This document shows, in pieces, positions 1-7,608 of a DNA stretch of 19,961 bases. A model generated the notes under the pieces. The model had not been told where the DNA came from, did not search any database, and saw only the letters and a program-made list of their open reading frames with translations. The translations under genes were made by a program, and so were the position numbers. The DNA is from Syntrophomonadaceae bacterium (GTDB lineage: Bacteria; Bacillota; Dethiobacteria; DTU022), in NCBI GenBank assembly GCA_007131435.1, contig SLQM01000035.1:1-19961 (forward strand), read 5' to 3'. The stretch's first letter is position 1. Each line of letters opens with the position of its first letter.

Positions 1-446
1 TGCAGCTCAAAGTCAAAGACCAGCACGGGGGTATCCTGAAAATATCGGTCCAGGCTTTTCCTGCCGGGCAGATCTTTGCTGACCCAGGAATGCTGGTTCC
101 AGCCGAAGCCAAAAATCCAGCCTCCCGATCCTGTACCCGATCTCTCACGGTTATACTCGTAAATCATTTTTGCTGCTTCTTCTTCTGACTTTGCTTTTTC
201 CACGTTAACAGATCGAAGTTCCAGCACCCCTAAGTAATTATGGGCATGGCTCTCGCAGAACCCGGGCATTATCAGGCCTTCACCATAATCGATTACCTCC
301 GTTTTCGGCCCTTTCCACCCTTCCACCTGGTCACCTTTTCCAACCTCAACAATCCGGTTGCTCTTTACCGCTACAAAGCCCTTGAAGGGAAGATTCGAAA
401 CAGCGTCAAAAACCGCACCAGATTTAAGAATATAGTCTGCCGTCAT
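1..446 (-). CDS. Amidohydrolase (YtcJ-like, amidohydrolase_3 family), 5' part only
   Basis: This is the N-terminal 148 codons of a gene that leaves the window at base 1. Translating the minus strand from ATG at 444-446 gives an open frame to the edge. A perfect GGAGG lies at 453-457. The N-terminus has a beta-strand composite domain (MTADYILKSGAVFD), then the metal-site signature MPGFCESHAHN at about residues 50-60, which carries the H-x-H pair that binds the catalytic metal in amidohydrolases. Further on, GGWIFGFGWNQHSW followed by a 'LPGRKSLDRYF..TPVLVF' stretch matches the GW-x-x-G-x-GW pattern of the YtcJ/amidohydrolase_3 group. These enzymes hydrolyse C-N bonds of diverse cyclic or acyl amides; the substrate cannot be read here. 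It follows the ABC operon on the same strand but has its own TATAAT, so it may be independently transcribed. Confidence 0.85.
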   Translation of the reverse strand, partial: MTADYILKSGAVFDAVSNLPFKGFVAVKSNRIVEVGKGDQVEGWKGPKTEVIDYGEGLIMPGFCESHAHNYLGVLELRSVNVEKAKSEEEAAKMIYEYNRERSGTGSGGWIFGFGWNQHSWVSKDLPGRKSLDRYFQDTPVLVFDFEL

Positions 447-483
447 AGTTAGCCTCCATTTATGCCCTGCTTTATTTGCTACA

Positions 484-489
484 ATTATA
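484..489 (-). promoter_or_regulatory. Candidate -10 box for the amidohydrolase
   Basis: The minus strand reads TATAAT here, about 38 bases upstream of the ATG at 446. I see no good -35 at 16-18 bases, so this is a weak promoter call. It lies just past the stop codon of the ABC permease gene. Confidence 0.35.
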
Positions 490-495
490 CAACAT

Positions 496-1230
496 CTATA
501 GAATCCATTTCCGGTTTACATTATATATGCTGTAGAAAAAAAGAAAAATACTGAATGCAACCAGGGCTATAAAACTGACGGGAAGTGCAATAACCCCAGT
601 TTGACTGATTGCAGTTTTCAAAATGTCCGCACCGTAAGTAAGGGGCAGGGCGTATGATATTGGCCTGATAAAAGCTGGTAAATCGGCCAGGGGAATAAAA
701 AGGCCGCACAGGAAAAGCATGGGGAAGCGGAAGAAGTTTGAAAAGGTTTGGGCTTCAAAGACCTGGCTGACGGAGACGGCAACAAACAGGCCCAGGAAGG
801 TTGAAGTGATGGCGATTAAAACTACGCTTGCCAGGACCATCAGCCAGTTGATACCGGACAGATCGGCCAGGAAAACGGCAAAAATAACAGGCACAAAAGC
901 ATTAATAATACCGAACATGATTGCCCCCGATGTTTTAGCAAGCATTAAGAGATTAAGGCTGATTGGGGCTAGCAGCAGCCTTTCAAAGGAACGGCTTTTT
1001 CGTTCAAAGGTGATTGTTACCGCCAGCATAGACGTGGTGCCAAAAAGTATAGATAAGGCCATAACCCCGGGCAACAGGTCGCGCACTTCCACTGCTACCG
1101 GCGAGCGGAGGAAAAACATCAGGGTCCAGGCTACCGGAAAGATTAAACCCCAGCTGATATTTGGCGGTTTTAGATAATAGCTGCGCATGTCTTTCATAAA
1201 AATGCCGGAGAAGGCGATCCAGGTTTTCAT
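496..1230 (-). CDS. ABC-2 type transporter permease
   Basis: This 244-residue, strongly hydrophobic protein has about six membrane segments: near residues 25-42, 55-72, 100-125, 130-155, 165-185 and 215-235. It fits the ABC-2 membrane family (DrrB/NatB-like) in length and in the ERKSRSFERLLLAPIS segment between the second and third helices, which is the coupling helix region in this family. It would form the export channel for the ATPase encoded immediately upstream; only 3 bases separate the two genes. ATG at 1228-1230 is the start. The ribosome site is modest (a G-run about 10 bases upstream), in keeping with translational coupling. Exporters of this type move drugs, lipids, sodium or metal chelates; the substrate is not visible. 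Its expression should follow the ArsR repressor at the head of the operon. Confidence 0.9.
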   Translation of the reverse strand: MKTWIAFSGIFMKDMRSYYLKPPNISWGLIFPVAWTLMFFLRSPVAVEVRDLLPGVMALSILFGTTSMLAVTITFERKSRSFERLLLAPISLNLLMLAKTSGAIMFGIINAFVPVIFAVFLADLSGINWLMVLASVVLIAITSTFLGLFVAVSVSQVFEAQTFSNFFRFPMLFLCGLFIPLADLPAFIRPISYALPLTYGADILKTAISQTGVIALPVSFIALVAFSIFLFFYSIYNVNRKWIL

Positions 1231-1233
1231 CTT

Positions 1234-2232
1234 TTATGCGCCCCCTTTGCGGCCCTTGCCGGGTTTAGCGCCTTGACCGGTTTGCATTTTCTGGAGATCG
1301 ACTCCGGTGATTTTAACAAAAACATCTTCCAGGGTAGGACGGACTATTTTTGCCTCGAAAACGGGGAGGCCTCTTTCTTCAAAGAACTGCACAAAGGGTA
1401 AAAGGGTGAAAGAGGTAGGGGAGTGAATACTGACACTGCTGTTACCGCCGGGTTTTAATTTATAGCCGGGAAAAGCCTGCTTGAATTCTGATTCAACTGC
1501 TGAAAACTCGCCGCCCAGGGTAAAATTAACTATTTTTTCTTCCTGGGTTTCCTCCATTAACCCCACAACAGTTCCCTCCCGAACAATTTTTCCCTGCACA
1601 ATAAAAGCAATACGCTCACAAAGTCTTTCTGCTTCTTCTATGTAGTGGGTAGTTAAAAAGATGGTTGTCCCTTTTCTGTGCAGATCAACGATCAAGCTGC
1701 GAATTTGCCGGGCAAAGGCAACATCAATACCAGTAGTCGGTTCATCTAAAAACAGGATTTCCGGATCATGGATCAGCCCGGCAGCGATAGTCAGTTTTCG
1801 TTTCATGCCCTTGGAGTAAGCCCTGAAAGGTTTTTCTGCTGCTTCATGCAGACCAAACTGGTTCAGCAGCTCTTCAGCCCTATTCTCACGCTGCTCTTTT
1901 TCCATGCCGTACAGCGCTCCACAGAAACAGAGATTCTGCCTGCCGCTTAGCTCTTCATAGAGATTGCTTTCATCGGGGACAATGCCCATCAAAGCCTGGG
2001 CTTTTTTGGCATTACGGGTGTAGTCTTCGCCCATTAACCTGACTGTGCCGGCATTAATATGGGCCAGCCCGGTCAGCATATTGATCGTAGTTGTTTTTCC
2101 GGCCCCATTCGGCCCCAGAAACCCAAGTATCTCACCCTTGTTAATGTGAAAGTTAACACCGTCTACGGCTTTAAAACCGTTATATTTTTTTGTCAGGTTT
2201 TCTGCCTCAATGATCCTCAAAAGCTCTATCAC
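1234..2232 (-). CDS. ABC transporter ATP-binding protein (DrrA/NatA-like)
   Basis: This is a 332-residue ATPase subunit. Walker A GPNGAGKT is at residues 40-47, the signature region YSKGMKRKL at 139-147, Walker B ILFLDE at 159-164, the D-loop in TTGID, and the switch histidine in TTHYIEEAE at 196. The C-terminal domain ends in LEDVFVKITG, the usual tail of ABC-2 exporter ATPases. It powers the permease 3 bases downstream. The frame opens at GTG 2232, 6 bases after the arsR-like stop. A TTG at 2218-2220 is an alternative start that would give MRIIEAENLTKKY, with AGGTG about 9 bases upstream; the choice changes four residues. The basic tail (GQGAKPGKGRKGGA) is slightly longer than usual. Family and role are clear, but the transported compound is unknown. 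Confidence 0.93.
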   Translation of the reverse strand: MIELLRIIEAENLTKKYNGFKAVDGVNFHINKGEILGFLGPNGAGKTTTINMLTGLAHINAGTVRLMGEDYTRNAKKAQALMGIVPDESNLYEELSGRQNLCFCGALYGMEKEQRENRAEELLNQFGLHEAAEKPFRAYSKGMKRKLTIAAGLIHDPEILFLDEPTTGIDVAFARQIRSLIVDLHRKGTTIFLTTHYIEEAERLCERIAFIVQGKIVREGTVVGLMEETQEEKIVNFTLGGEFSAVESEFKQAFPGYKLKPGGNSSVSIHSPTSFTLLPFVQFFEERGLPVFEAKIVRPTLEDVFVKITGVDLQKMQTGQGAKPGKGRKGGA

Positions 2233-2238
2233 CTGGCC

Positions 2239-2745
2239 TTATTCTTTCTTGTCACACTCGCAGGGGTGCTCTTGGCTATCCCCGTGGCATTCCCTGATCT
2301 GCTCAGGTGTGCATTTTTCCGGCTTCATCTTCAGCTTTTCCGGTTGTTCGCAGCAGTTTTTACACATTTGCAAAAACCTCCTTTCCACCTGTAAGTTGCT
2401 ATCCTCATTTTTCAGACAGCTGTAAGCATTATGATTCTGGTCATCCAGGTTAGTTTCAGTCATCTCCTGCAGCTGACAGGCAGCTTTGCGTAAAACTTCA
2501 TTTTCTACCCTGTAATGCGTAAAGTAGCCAATTTTTTCTCCTTTAACCAGGCCGGCTTCTCTCAAAAGCTTCAGATGCTGGGAAACAGCAGGTTTGGATA
2601 TCTTTAAAATGCGGGCCAACGCTCCTACACAGAGATTGCTTTTCTTGAGCAGCCATAAAATCCGGTAGCGATTTTCATCACCCAGGCTTTTAAAAACCCT
2701 GAGCAGCTCGATGTTTGATTTTTCATCACAATCATTAGAAAGCAT
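2239..2745 (-). CDS. ArsR/SmtB-family repressor with Cys-rich C-terminal extension
   Basis: The first 100 or so residues form a winged helix: LGDENRYRILWLLKK, NLCVGALARILKISK (the helix that carries metal-binding Cys in ArsR; Cys39 here), then recognition helix PAVSQHLKLLREAGLV and wing GEKIGYFTHYRV. ArsR proteins usually stop at 95-120 residues. This one runs to 168, and its tail has eight cysteines (110, 128, 131, 132, 145, 153, 162, 164) plus two His in motifs such as CKNCC and CECDKK. That suggests a metal- or thiol-binding module, either a sensor or a metal-receiving domain. ATG at 2743-2745 has AAGGTG at 2754-2759, spaced 8 bases. The gene heads the exporter operon, and a palindromic operator lies directly upstream, so it most likely represses its own operon until an inducer (metal, metalloid or electrophile) binds. 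Confidence 0.9.
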   Translation of the reverse strand: MLSNDCDEKSNIELLRVFKSLGDENRYRILWLLKKSNLCVGALARILKISKPAVSQHLKLLREAGLVKGEKIGYFTHYRVENEVLRKAACQLQEMTETNLDDQNHNAYSCLKNEDSNLQVERRFLQMCKNCCEQPEKLKMKPEKCTPEQIRECHGDSQEHPCECDKKE

Positions 2746-2758
2746 ATCATAATCACCT

Positions 2759-2788
2759 TAACTAATTAAGTAAAAGCTTAATTAATTA
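2759..2788. promoter_or_regulatory. Palindromic operator of the arsR-ABC operon
   Basis: Perfect 8-base arms TAATTAAG (2763-2770) and CTTAATTA (2777-2784) flank a 6-base spacer. The symmetry extends to 12-base arms (2759-2770 and 2777-2788) with one mismatch. The site covers the expected transcription start and overlaps the -10 box, as expected for an ArsR-type repressor site. That it is bound by the adjacent repressor is inference. Confidence 0.7.
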
Positions 2789-2813
2789 TAGCTATTTTAC
2801 GGCACCGGGTCAA
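2785..2813 (-). promoter_or_regulatory. Sigma-A type promoter of the arsR-ABC operon
   Basis: On the minus strand TTGACC (2808-2813) is followed after exactly 17 bases by a perfect TATAAT (2785-2790). Transcription would begin near 2778, inside the operator palindrome, leaving a leader of about 33 bases to the arsR-like ATG. A second TTGACA on the same strand (2846-2851) has only a weak -10 (AAATAA) 17 bases on. Confidence 0.8.
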
Positions 2814-2900
2814 GGGTTTGATTTATTTGGGTTATTTCTTAGCGGTGTCAAGTGATTAATTTGATAATTCCCAGACTGGGATTCTTAAATAAAAAAACAG

Positions 2901-3959
2901 CTAACCTTTATGACTAAACATCGTAACATAGGAGAGGGTTTTTGTAGGGCAGATGTCGACGCAGTGACCGCATCCTACGCAGTTTAAATTAATTACCGGC
3001 TTTCCTTCACTGGCACTACTTAAGATATTGATCGACATGGGGCATGCCTGGATGCACTTTTTACAACTTATACACTCGGTATTGTTGGTCTGAATGCACT
3101 GTCCAACTGCCCGGCCAAGCAGGGCGGTAACGGTGCCGAGCGGGCAGTAATAGCAGTAACCGCGGCCGGTAAAGAAAGTCCAGAGTAGCAGGGCGGCAAC
3201 CAGATGGAAAAGCAAATAATAATAGATTTCGATCTGTGTAAAAAGGCTTAAACTGCCCGGCAGATTAAAACCGGCTACCTGTAAAAGCCAGAATCCACTG
3301 AAGAAAATAGCAACAATAAAGAAGATCCACCGTAAAGCGGCAAAAATTTTAATCAAGCGGGGGCCAGCTTTAATCTTATTTCCGATCAGGGGAAAGGCCG
3401 GGGCAAATACCTCTGATACAAAGCCGCTAAATAGGCAAAGGGTAGAACACTGCCACCTTCTACCCCTGATCAATGTTCCGAAAAAGACAATAGCAGTTAC
3501 AGAAAAGTAAAAGATGAGCGCTGCCCTTAAAACGATTTCACCATGATCAGTTAGAAAGCTTAAGTTAAAGTCGCTGCCAGCCACCATCAGCTGCAGCGGC
3601 TGGTTGGTCCAGGGCAGGGGCATGGCAAAGTAATATAGATCGGGATAGTTTAAAAGGTATGGGCCGAATATATGAACTACCAGGGCAGCACAGAAAAAAC
3701 CGATGAGATTATTCCTGCGCATTCCGGCTCGACCGTTCATACCGGCTACCCGCAAAGTTAGATAGCCACCGACAGCAATAAAAACAGTTTTTAGTTCATT
3801 TTCGTAAAAATGCCAGGTCGCTTTAATCATGTCAGCAAGATGCTCGGGAGCCTGTTCAGCATAGCCAAAATTAAGGCCCGCTAAAACAAAGGCCATGATA
3901 ATATAGAGCGCCAGCATGCTCTTTAGTATGAGTGTTTTAAAACCTGTTTTCTTAATCAT
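2901..3959 (-). CDS. Membrane polyferredoxin, NapH/YccM-type 4Fe-4S protein
   Basis: This 352-residue protein has about six hydrophobic segments in its first 280 residues and two classical 4Fe-4S motifs in the C-terminal cytoplasmic part: C296-x2-C299-x2-C302-x3-C306-P and C327-x2-C330-x2-C333-x3-C337-P. Two further Cys motifs beside membrane helices, WQCSTLCLF and GRGYCYYCPLGT, are typical of the NapH/NosR/RdxA/CcoG group, where they sit at the membrane face. Such proteins pass electrons between the quinone or ferredoxin pool and a partner oxidoreductase. No partner (NapG, NosR or flavoprotein) is adjacent, so the pathway is open. The N-terminal 180 residues (periplasmic-looking loop with LLNYPDLYYFAMPLPW) are not part of the NapH core. 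ATG at 3957-3959 has only a weak purine-rich ribosome site. It is transcribed toward arsR but separated from it by 155 bases with an independent promoter. Confidence 0.82.
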   Translation of the reverse strand: MIKKTGFKTLILKSMLALYIIMAFVLAGLNFGYAEQAPEHLADMIKATWHFYENELKTVFIAVGGYLTLRVAGMNGRAGMRRNNLIGFFCAALVVHIFGPYLLNYPDLYYFAMPLPWTNQPLQLMVAGSDFNLSFLTDHGEIVLRAALIFYFSVTAIVFFGTLIRGRRWQCSTLCLFSGFVSEVFAPAFPLIGNKIKAGPRLIKIFAALRWIFFIVAIFFSGFWLLQVAGFNLPGSLSLFTQIEIYYYLLFHLVAALLLWTFFTGRGYCYYCPLGTVTALLGRAVGQCIQTNNTECISCKKCIQACPMSINILSSASEGKPVINLNCVGCGHCVDICPTKTLSYVTMFSHKG

Positions 3960-4148
3960 CTTCGTTCATCACTACATCTTTTTAATATAGAAATCATCTC
4001 CTATTTGGCCCTCTAATGCAACTGGTTGTTATATATTATTTGCAACTCGATTCCGGTGACACTAAAAATTAATAATTAATCTCTGAATAATAACACTTGT
4101 CTTTTTACACATGTTGATCTCTATCATCAATTTCAATTATATTTAGAG

Positions 4149-4154
4149 TATAAT
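4149..4154 (+). promoter_or_regulatory. -10 box upstream of the acidic helical protein gene
   Basis: TATAAT lies 32 bases before the ATG at 4186, in a very AT-rich gap (3960-4185) that otherwise holds nothing I recognise. No clear -35 exists at 16-18 bases. The box overlaps an in-frame ATG at 4153, which argues that this earlier ATG is not the translation start. Confidence 0.45.
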
Positions 4155-4185
4155 GCTTAAAACAAAAATTGGAGGGCACTTGAGT

Positions 4186-5883
4186 ATGGTTGTGATGTCT
4201 TATAGAGAATTTATGGAAAATGTAAAAAAACGTTTAAATAAAATGACAAAAAATGAAATGGAAGAACTAATATTACATTGGGCTGAAAAAGAGCATAATA
4301 GTAGAAGGGAATTTTTTATTAACCGGTTGAGCCCCCCGGTAGAGCCAATAATTACCGAAACGGATAGTGAAGAACTCTTAGATGAGATAGAAGCTCTTGC
4401 AAAAAGAGTAGAGAATGGAGATTATTGTGATGGGTGGGGCTGGGATGATGATATATATGAAGAAAGGGACTGGGGTGACGAAAGCTGGGTAGGTGAAGCT
4501 GACGATTATTTTATGAAAGCTAGGGAACTGCTTATTAACGGATACTACGAGCAGGCAACAATTGCTTACCGTAGGCTTTTTGAAATTATGGAAATGGGAG
4601 AGGAGCCAGGACACCTGCCAGGAGATCTCAACAGTTATGATATGTTAAAAGTGGATTTTGCTGAACAGGTTAATCTCTACCTTAGAGCAATATATATGAA
4701 TTCACCTTCTCCTGAAAGACTACTCAGATTATTTAAAACAATGAATCGTTATAGTTGCCTGTCCGAGAATATCGGGCTAAAAGACATGATTAATGTGTTA
4801 GACTCTGATTTGCCCGATTTAAATGATTTCTTAACCGACTGGATAACATACTTAAAAGAGCAAAATAACTTCAGTTTAAGCAAGTTATTGAGAGAAGCGG
4901 TAGCAATAAAAGGCGGTATTTCTGGTATTTCTGAATTAGCCAGGCAGCATGCTGATAGATATCCCCGCGCTTTTCTAGATTGGATAATAGCTTTGGAAAA
5001 AGAAGGGAAAGAAGATTCTGTTCTATCAGTTGCAAGGGAAGGACTGGCTACTATTCCAAAAGATTACCAAGTAAGGGCTGAAGTAGCTGAAATTATCTCC
5101 CGCCTGGGAGAAGAGTTAAATGATAGTAAGATGAAGTTGGAAGGCTATATGGAAAGTTTTTATTCTAACCCCTCCACCGATCACTTACTCAATTTATACA
5201 CAACCGCCTTGGAGTGTGATTGTTTCGAATCTATGCAGGATAGAGTTGAGCAAAGGGTCTGGGAGCTTTTTAGGGAAGGCTTAATGCAAGAGTACAATTA
5301 CTATGATTCGGAACTTAGCTTATCTTACCTCGCTAAAGGGGTTTTATACCGCACACTTGTTTTAGGTGGAAAGTATATAGAACTATTTGAACTATGTAAG
5401 GGCAATGGGCCTCTCGGATGGACTGATGGCAATAATCCTAAACCATATTTTATAATCTTCACCATGGTCTTGTTATCAAGTAGCGGAAAGAATTCCACAA
5501 TGATTAACAAACTTTGGGATAGTTTACTAACAGGCAGCATTTATGAAATAGATAAAAAGAACGAGCAGGCAAATGCCTATAAAAAGATCATTGACTATAC
5601 AAGTAAATATGTTCAACTAAATGAAGAGCAAGAAGCATATTACTTAAAATGGTGTATTGAGCAGATAGGAAAAAGAGTAGACAAAATAATTGGTAATAAA
5701 TACAGAAACAGTTATAACAAAGCCGCAGACCTTCTCTTGGCCATGGCAGAAACATTGAAAAATAGGGGAGAAGCAGATAATGCTGCAGCTCTTATTTTAA
5801 AATATCGAAAGAAGTATCCCAAACATTCAGCCTTTAAGAGGGAATTAGCGCGATCAATGCAGGAGTCGGGAGCATTTGAATGA
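4186..5883 (+). CDS. Large acidic helical (TPR-like solenoid) protein, unknown function
   Basis: I do not recognise a named family. The start is set at ATG 4186, 9 bases after GGAGGG (4171-4176), giving 565 residues; an in-frame ATG at 4153 lacks a ribosome site. The N-terminus (SYREFMENVKKRLNKMTKNE) is basic and helical. Next come a glutamate-rich stretch and an Asp/Trp-rich acidic segment (DGWGWDDDIYEERDWGDESW, around residues 85-110). After that come helix pairs such as DDYFMKARELLINGYYEQATIAYRRLFEIM that look like tetratricopeptide repeats, and the C-terminus again has paired helices (AADLLLAMAETLKNRGEADN). There is no signal peptide or membrane segment, so it is probably a cytoplasmic scaffold or adaptor. 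It is followed after 110 bases by the UPF0158 gene. Both genes are visibly more AT-rich than the GRE region, which may indicate acquisition by transfer. Confidence 0.75.
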   Translation: MVVMSYREFMENVKKRLNKMTKNEMEELILHWAEKEHNSRREFFINRLSPPVEPIITETDSEELLDEIEALAKRVENGDYCDGWGWDDDIYEERDWGDESWVGEADDYFMKARELLINGYYEQATIAYRRLFEIMEMGEEPGHLPGDLNSYDMLKVDFAEQVNLYLRAIYMNSPSPERLLRLFKTMNRYSCLSENIGLKDMINVLDSDLPDLNDFLTDWITYLKEQNNFSLSKLLREAVAIKGGISGISELARQHADRYPRAFLDWIIALEKEGKEDSVLSVAREGLATIPKDYQVRAEVAEIISRLGEELNDSKMKLEGYMESFYSNPSTDHLLNLYTTALECDCFESMQDRVEQRVWELFREGLMQEYNYYDSELSLSYLAKGVLYRTLVLGGKYIELFELCKGNGPLGWTDGNNPKPYFIIFTMVLLSSSGKNSTMINKLWDSLLTGSIYEIDKKNEQANAYKKIIDYTSKYVQLNEEQEAYYLKWCIEQIGKRVDKIIGNKYRNSYNKAADLLLAMAETLKNRGEADNAAALILKYRKKYPKHSAFKRELARSMQESGAFE

Positions 5884-5993
5884 AGCTAAACAAATCCGGC
5901 AATATTAAAGCTGTGTAAAATCTTAAGTTGTTGCGCATTTTTGCAAATCAGTTTCACTTCCAATTAATAAGAACAAAAGGTGAGGTGGTTGAA

Positions 5994-6461
5994 TTGAATA
6001 AACCGGTAAAACTGAAGCACCTTGTTGATGAGATGGAAATGATTTTTGATAATTATACAACATTCTACCATTCAAAATCAGGTAAATTCTATTCCATATC
6101 CGGCGAAGCTTTTATCGCAGTTGAAGACGAAGAGGACATTAGCGAGCTAGGTGATGACGGGATTGAAGAGATCGATATTGCAAATGATATTTATGAAAAT
6201 AGCAGCGACTATATTGAACTACCCGATAAATATGAAATCAATGAATATGAAATGCTTGACGATTTTTCGGTTTCAGTTGAAGATGAACAGGCAAGCCGTA
6301 TGCTCCAAATAGCAATTAAAGGCCCCGGAGCCTTCAGAAGGTTTAGAGATATGATTCGTGAGCTTAATCTCGAACAAGAATGGTATTTTTTTCGTGATGA
6401 AAAATACAAAGAAAAGGCTATTAAATGGTGTCATGTAAATAAACTTGAATATAAAGATTAA
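5994..6461 (+). CDS. UPF0158-family protein
   Basis: The C-terminal half carries the recognisable UPF0158 pattern: YIELPDKYEINEYEMLDDF, then IKGPGAFRRFRDMIRELNLE, then EWYFFRDEKYKEKAIKWC. The family has no firmly established biochemical role. The frame opens further upstream (TTG at 5928), but the best start is TTG at 5994, preceded 5 bases earlier by AGGTGAGGTGG. That gives 155 residues, the usual size for the family. The N-terminal part (LVDEMEMIFDNYTTFYHSKSG) holds a 'conserved W/Y plus G' strand pair followed by a very acidic linker (EDEEDISELGDDGIEEID). It probably forms a transcription unit with the acidic solenoid protein upstream. The two proteins share an unusually low isoelectric composition. 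No terminator with a T-run is seen before the convergent SDR gene. Confidence 0.85.
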   Translation: MNKPVKLKHLVDEMEMIFDNYTTFYHSKSGKFYSISGEAFIAVEDEEDISELGDDGIEEIDIANDIYENSSDYIELPDKYEINEYEMLDDFSVSVEDEQASRMLQIAIKGPGAFRRFRDMIRELNLEQEWYFFRDEKYKEKAIKWCHVNKLEYKD

Positions 6462-6516
6462 TAAAGAAAATCTCGTTATTCATTGCCCTATCCACCTGGC
6501 ACGCCGCTTCATGCCA

Positions 6517-7299
6517 TTAAGTTTTATTGACGGACTTGTTCCTCAGCCAGCGCTGAAATTTGCTGTTTTCATTGCGAGTATAAGCCGGTGTAATGACCGG
6601 GATGAAACGATTTAAAACCTGTACGGTCCGGAACAGCTTAGAGGGGTAGATTTCGGAACGGTCGCTCTTAATTCCCCGAAAGATAGCTCTTGCCACCACT
6701 TCGGCACTCTGAACCGGCCATGGCAAAGGTATTTCTTCACCGGCTGCCTGGAAGAAGTTCGTTTTGGTTGCCACTGGAAAAGCAACCTGGAAGTGCTGCC
6801 CCCTGTCCAATTCAAACCTGTAAGCATCGGCAAAACCTCGAATTGCCGCCTTGGTAGAGCTGTACAGGGCATAGCCGGGTATTGAGATGTAGCTCATACC
6901 ACTTGCAGTGCACACATAATTAAAAGGATCTGCGCCTTTCAAAGATTTCATCTTCTGGGCACAGTAGCAGAGGCTGAATACGTTGGTAGCGAAAATATTA
7001 TATATATGTTCCCAGTCAGGTTCCCCTAAATTTTCGTAGTAGGCAAAACCGGCATTTGCAATAAATAGGTCCGGGGAGCCCAGCTTTTCCAGGGTGAAGG
7101 CAAACAGTTCATCAATGCTGGCGCTTGAAGAAACATCGCAGTTCTTTTTTACCAGCAGGGCATGGTCAAAACTGGATTCTTCCATGCTTCTTGATGCGGC
7201 CACCACTTCAACGCCGGCAGATAGCAGCAGCTTAAGCAGTTCAAGGCCGATCCCTGAGGAGGCACCGGTTAAAATTGCTTTTTTCCCGCCCAGCTTCAA
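6517..7299 (-). CDS. Short-chain dehydrogenase/reductase (classical SDR)
   Basis: Features of classical SDR oxidoreductases are all present: a Rossmann nucleotide loop TGASSGIG near residues 11-18, a basic SRS after the second strand that points to NADP(H), an NAG motif (IANAGFAYYENLG), and the active site Ser plus Y-x3-K (TASGMSYISIPGYALYSSTKAA). The helix before it (NIFATNVFSLCYCAQ) carries the structural Asn. The C-terminal part (LFRTVQVLNRFIPVITPAYTRN) resembles SDRs that act on lipid-like or ketone substrates, but the substrate cannot be assigned. I place the start at TTG 7297-7299, 8 bases after GGAGG (complement of 7308-7312). An upstream in-frame TTG at 7314 would overlap that ribosome site. 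The gene stands alone, convergent with the UPF0158 gene. Confidence 0.9.
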   Translation of the reverse strand: MKLGGKKAILTGASSGIGLELLKLLLSAGVEVVAASRSMEESSFDHALLVKKNCDVSSSASIDELFAFTLEKLGSPDLFIANAGFAYYENLGEPDWEHIYNIFATNVFSLCYCAQKMKSLKGADPFNYVCTASGMSYISIPGYALYSSTKAAIRGFADAYRFELDRGQHFQVAFPVATKTNFFQAAGEEIPLPWPVQSAEVVARAIFRGIKSDRSEIYPSKLFRTVQVLNRFIPVITPAYTRNENSKFQRWLRNKSVNKT

Positions 7300-7608
7300 A
7301 TTAAATACCTCCAAAGCTTACCAAGATTTGCACTATAGCAGCAGTTCAAAACAGGCCAATTATACTGTTGATTGCTTGTTAAAACCTGGAAGTTTCATCA
7401 TCTAAGTTGCCGTGACCATCAGTAATTATGCCTATTCAGCTACTTCATTTACCATTATAACTTTAAATAATTTCGGGACACAATAACAATTAATAAATAT
7501 TTACCGGCAGCCTTTGCCCCGGCCAACTTTTATTACCTTGAAAGGTCGTAGTATAATTAATATGAGTTATTGATCATAACAAACCATTCACTCAGAGGTG
7601 ATATGCCA
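7300..7608. other. Divergent intergenic region between SDR and sugar-dehydrogenase-like genes
   Basis: No gene is supported here. It holds the SDR ribosome site (7308-7312), a minus-strand TATAAT (7359-7364) and a plus-strand TATAAT (7552-7557) that lies about 52 bases before ATG 7609. Neither -10 has a convincing -35. The ribosome site GAGGTG (7595-7600) belongs to the plus-strand gene. Confidence 0.5.

Noticed and set aside
240..452. Plus-strand 70-residue reading frame near the left edge
   Set aside because: The minus strand holds a convincing amidohydrolase with GGAGG and metal-site motif over the same bases.
719..1177. 152-residue plus-strand reading frame across the ABC permease gene
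   Set aside because: It is antisense to a clear membrane protein, has a low-complexity basic translation and no ribosome site.
2864..2900. Terminator after the polyferredoxin gene
   Set aside because: The TCCCA/TGGGA stem is five pairs and the T-run lies before it on the minus strand, so it does not form an intrinsic terminator.
4153..4185. In-frame ATG at 4153 as start of the acidic solenoid gene
   Set aside because: It overlaps a TATAAT and has no ribosome site; ATG 4186 lies 9 bases after GGAGGG.
6498..6515. GGCACG/CATGCC hairpin between the convergent UPF0158 and SDR genes
   Set aside because: The stem has a mismatch on the plus strand, a wobble on the minus strand and no adjoining T-run; too weak to call.
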